Made by a program: the position numbers and the translations under genes
Shown: piece after piece, positions 31,487 to 33,234 of the stretch
Layout of the letters: each line of letters begins with the position of its first letter
How positions within the stretch are numbered: the stretch's first letter is position 1
From: Planctomycetota bacterium
Lineage (GTDB): Bacteria > Planctomycetota > Phycisphaerae > Phycisphaerales > SM1A02
DNA length: 33,234 bases
NCBI GenBank assembly: GCA_003671055.1
Contig: QWPV01000027.1
Location: 1 to 33,234 of the forward strand
Reading direction: 5' to 3'
The notes under the pieces: model-generated
Seen by the model: the letters and a program-made list of their open reading frames with translations, nothing else
Database searches by the model: none
What the model was told of the DNA's origin: nothing

Positions 31487-32275
31487 ATGGGCATCACACA
31501 AAATCTTCGAATGCAACTGCGCGTCATCATCCTTGGCGTTGCGAGCACCATTGCACTCTCTCTTGCATCGTGGGCCGCAGCTGCGCCTCCTCCGAACGCG
31601 CCACCGGATTGGCCGCGTGCAGGTGGGTTCGGTCCAGGGGGAAGTGGGACGAGCATCATCGACACGATTGTCGGAGACACGAGTCGCCGTGAGTGGAGTG
31701 ACGAAGATTTCAAGAGCATGATCGAGATCGCCACGCGCATTTCGCCACGGTGGGGAACAGCGATGGAAGAGCGATTTGCGAAAGACCCCGAAGAGATGCG
31801 CCGCTCGCTCCGTGGTGGTGCTCGACGGATGGGCGCGATGCTTGTTCTGCGGGAAAAAGCGCCGAAAGTGTTTGAAGCAAAGGTCGCGGAACTTCGTGCT
31901 GGCGCAGAGTCACAGCGCGCACTTGATGAACTCATGCAGGGGAAAGCGCGCGGCGCAACGCCAAAAGAACTCACGACGCTCGAAGCCGCGTTGACGCTGT
32001 GCGCGAGTACAGAAGTCGATCTCGCGCTCAAGACACGCACGGAAGAATTGAGCGCACTTGCTGATGCGATGGCGCGCTTTCAAGATGAACTCGCGGCTGA
32101 CGAGCAGCGGCGCGAAGAGTTGACCGCACGATTGCTCGAGCGCTTGCACGCACCCGGGCGCGAAAATCGCGAAAATCGTGAAGGTCGCGAAAATCGTGAA
32201 GGTCGCGAAGGTCGAAACCCACGACCCGAGAAGCCGCAGTTGAATCCGCAGCCAGAGCCAGCACCGAGCCGCTAA
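31487..32275 (+). CDS. Secreted helical protein with Arg/Glu/Asn repeat tail
   Basis: 262 residues. The signal peptide ends near residue 33 (ASWAAAAP). The body (about 55-215) is a long charged helical bundle resembling Spy/CpxP-like or 'periplasmic heavy-metal sensor'-type proteins encoded beside planctomycete sigma/anti-sigma pairs; this resemblance is by composition, not a motif match. The C-terminal tail has six 9-bp tandem units coding REN/REG, then a Pro-rich end. The ATG at 31487 has GAGG 7 bases upstream. It is 66 bases after the anti-sigma candidate and likely the third gene of that unit, so it may report envelope state to it. Confidence 0.65.
   Translation: MGITQNLRMQLRVIILGVASTIALSLASWAAAAPPPNAPPDWPRAGGFGPGGSGTSIIDTIVGDTSRREWSDEDFKSMIEIATRISPRWGTAMEERFAKDPEEMRRSLRGGARRMGAMLVLREKAPKVFEAKVAELRAGAESQRALDELMQGKARGATPKELTTLEAALTLCASTEVDLALKTRTEELSALADAMARFQDELAADEQRREELTARLLERLHAPGRENRENREGRENREGREGRNPRPEKPQLNPQPEPAPSR
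32159..32212 (+). repeat. Six tandem 9-bp coding repeats
   Basis: Units of the form CG(C/T)GAA(AAT/GGT), six in a row without a gap, encode RENRENREGRENREGREG. The units vary only at a few bases, so the array is prone to slippage and its length may differ between strains. Confidence 0.9.
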
Positions 32276-32299
32276 CGCGCGCTGCGGTACGCTCCACGC

Positions 32300-33234
32300 G
32301 TGAGCGCGATTTCGACTTCAGCAACACTTCCTCCGCAGGCGCGAGCGCAACCCCGTCATCGATTCGGCGTGGCAGGTCGTATTGGTTTCATCGTCTTCAC
32401 CACGATGGTGCTTGTGTGCGTCTTGAGTCTGCCGTGGAGCCTTGGTGCAGTGGGTGGAACGAGTTCAGCAGCACGCATCGCTCGCAGTGAAGCGTCGAAT
32501 CTCTCGCTCAATTTGCTTCCGCCAGCGTGGAGCACGCTCAACGAAGGCGACACCGCGCGCGTCACGATCGCCACCGACGCTGGTCAGTACATTCCTGGTC
32601 GCATACTCGGCACCGATCGACTCGGACGCGATGTGTTCGCGCGATTACTTGCGGGCGGCGCAGTGAGCCTCCTTGTCGGAATTTCTGCGGCAAGTGTGGC
32701 AGTCATCATCGGCACGCTCTACGGCGCACTCGCTGGCGCAGCCGGTGGAAAGACGGACGCAGTGCTCATGCGCATCGTCGACATTCTCTTCGGCCTTCCG
32801 TCGATCCTGCTTGTCGTGCTGCTCGCGGTCGCAGTGGATGGCTTTCTCGAAAGGCGCGGCGAAGACCTCGGGCCTGTCGCACGCCAACTCCTCAACATCG
32901 CAACGCTGCTTGCTGCAATCGGTGGCGTTTCATGGCTCACGATGGCGCGCGTGATTCGCGGTCAAGTGCTTTCGCTGCGCGCGCAACCGTTCATGGAGAG
33001 TTGTCGCGCGATCGGAGTGAGTCCGATGCGCCAGTTCTTCCGCCACCTACTTCCGAATCTCATCGGTCCGATCACCGTGTATGCGGCGCTCGCGGTTCCC
33101 GCAGCAATTCTGTCGGAAGGGTTCCTGAGTTTTCTCGGCATCGGTGTCAGAGAGCCGCTTCCAAGCTGGGGAAACCTTTGTTCAGACGCGCTTCCCGAAC
33201 TCAATCCGATTGAGAGTCGCTGGTGGCTTCTCGC
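32300..33234 (+). CDS. ABC transporter permease, DppC/OppC type, cut by window edge
   Basis: Inner-membrane permease of a peptide/nickel-type ABC importer. The frame is open from the GTG at 32300 to the end of the window (311 codons). The first helix lies at about 35-52 (IGFIVFTTMVLVCVLSLP), as in DppC/OppC. YIPGRILGTDRLGRDVFARLLAGGAVSLLVG is the family hallmark region just before the permease domain. The ATPase-coupling EAA loop reads ESCRAIGVSPMRQFFRHLLPN. The end region (SEGFLSFLGIGVREPLPSWGNL) also matches. About 180 residues separate the first helix from the EAA loop, slightly longer than usual. The partner permease, ATPases and binding protein would be outside. Confidence 0.9.
   Translation, partial: MSAISTSATLPPQARAQPRHRFGVAGRIGFIVFTTMVLVCVLSLPWSLGAVGGTSSAARIARSEASNLSLNLLPPAWSTLNEGDTARVTIATDAGQYIPGRILGTDRLGRDVFARLLAGGAVSLLVGISAASVAVIIGTLYGALAGAAGGKTDAVLMRIVDILFGLPSILLVVLLAVAVDGFLERRGEDLGPVARQLLNIATLLAAIGGVSWLTMARVIRGQVLSLRAQPFMESCRAIGVSPMRQFFRHLLPNLIGPITVYAALAVPAAILSEGFLSFLGIGVREPLPSWGNLCSDALPELNPIESRWWLL

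Noticed and set aside
1-33234. CRISPR array, tRNA, rRNA, transposase, integrase or prophage genes
   Set aside because: I looked for regular repeats, cloverleaf-like sequences and DDE or tyrosine/serine recombinase motifs and saw none that hold up.

Overview
The window reads as chromosomal DNA of a Gram-negative planctomycete, most likely a Phycisphaerae-type member of Planctomycetota. This is an inference from gene content, since there is no rRNA in the window. The signs are a secreted protein with a PAPG-type PEP-CTERM tail, two prepilin-like proteins with an FTL(I/V)ELLVV N-terminus and a DNH motif, a Ser/Thr kinase with an accessory N-terminal domain, a FloA/NfeD membrane-domain operon, and lipid A/heptose genes (lpxK, hldE, a heptosyltransferase). 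DNA is GC-rich with very frequent CGCG-containing words. Gene packing is dense, with many ATGA or GTGA start/stop overlaps.

Layout. 1-816 (-): 5' part of a sensor histidine kinase that runs off the left edge. 817-3824: an unusual island holding a secreted Ala/Cys-rich helical protein and a four-helix membrane protein. It is flanked by a 50-bp direct repeat that copies the first codons of the kinase. 3825-7042 (-): cold-shock protein, pnp, and rpsO with hairpin-bearing leaders. 7268-11696: acyl-CoA carboxyltransferase, a convergent PEP-CTERM protein, rdgB, and a YkgJ-type Cys-cluster protein. 11805-12869: a 'mobile mystery protein' A/B pair (HTH regulator plus Fic protein). The Fic gene is interrupted by an in-frame TAA but otherwise intact, and the pair ends at a long perfect dyad. 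12870-17836 (-): operon nfeD(long)-nfeD(short)-floA-GT2/membrane fusion. 17894-19810 (-): two prepilin-like paralogues ending in a strong intrinsic terminator. 19811-20423: a 613-bp regulatory gap with two copies of GGGTAACCC. 20424-22379: a RidA-family gene convergent with a Ser/Thr kinase. 22486-27368 (+): a tightly coupled envelope operon (heptosyltransferase, Maf, small membrane protein, lpxK, hldE). Its Maf gene carries a fresh 168-bp in-frame tandem duplication. 27518-29925 (+): small lipoprotein, HU/IHF-type protein with hairpins in its leader, and dnaB. 29993-32275 (+): sigma factor, probable membrane anti-sigma protein and a secreted helical protein. 32300-33234 (+): truncated DppC/OppC-type ABC permease.

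The genes are mostly housekeeping (RNA decay, translation, replication, lipid A core, membrane domains). The accessory or unstable spots are the repeat-flanked island, the broken Fic pair and the duplicated maf. I see no tRNA, rRNA, CRISPR array, transposase or integrase.
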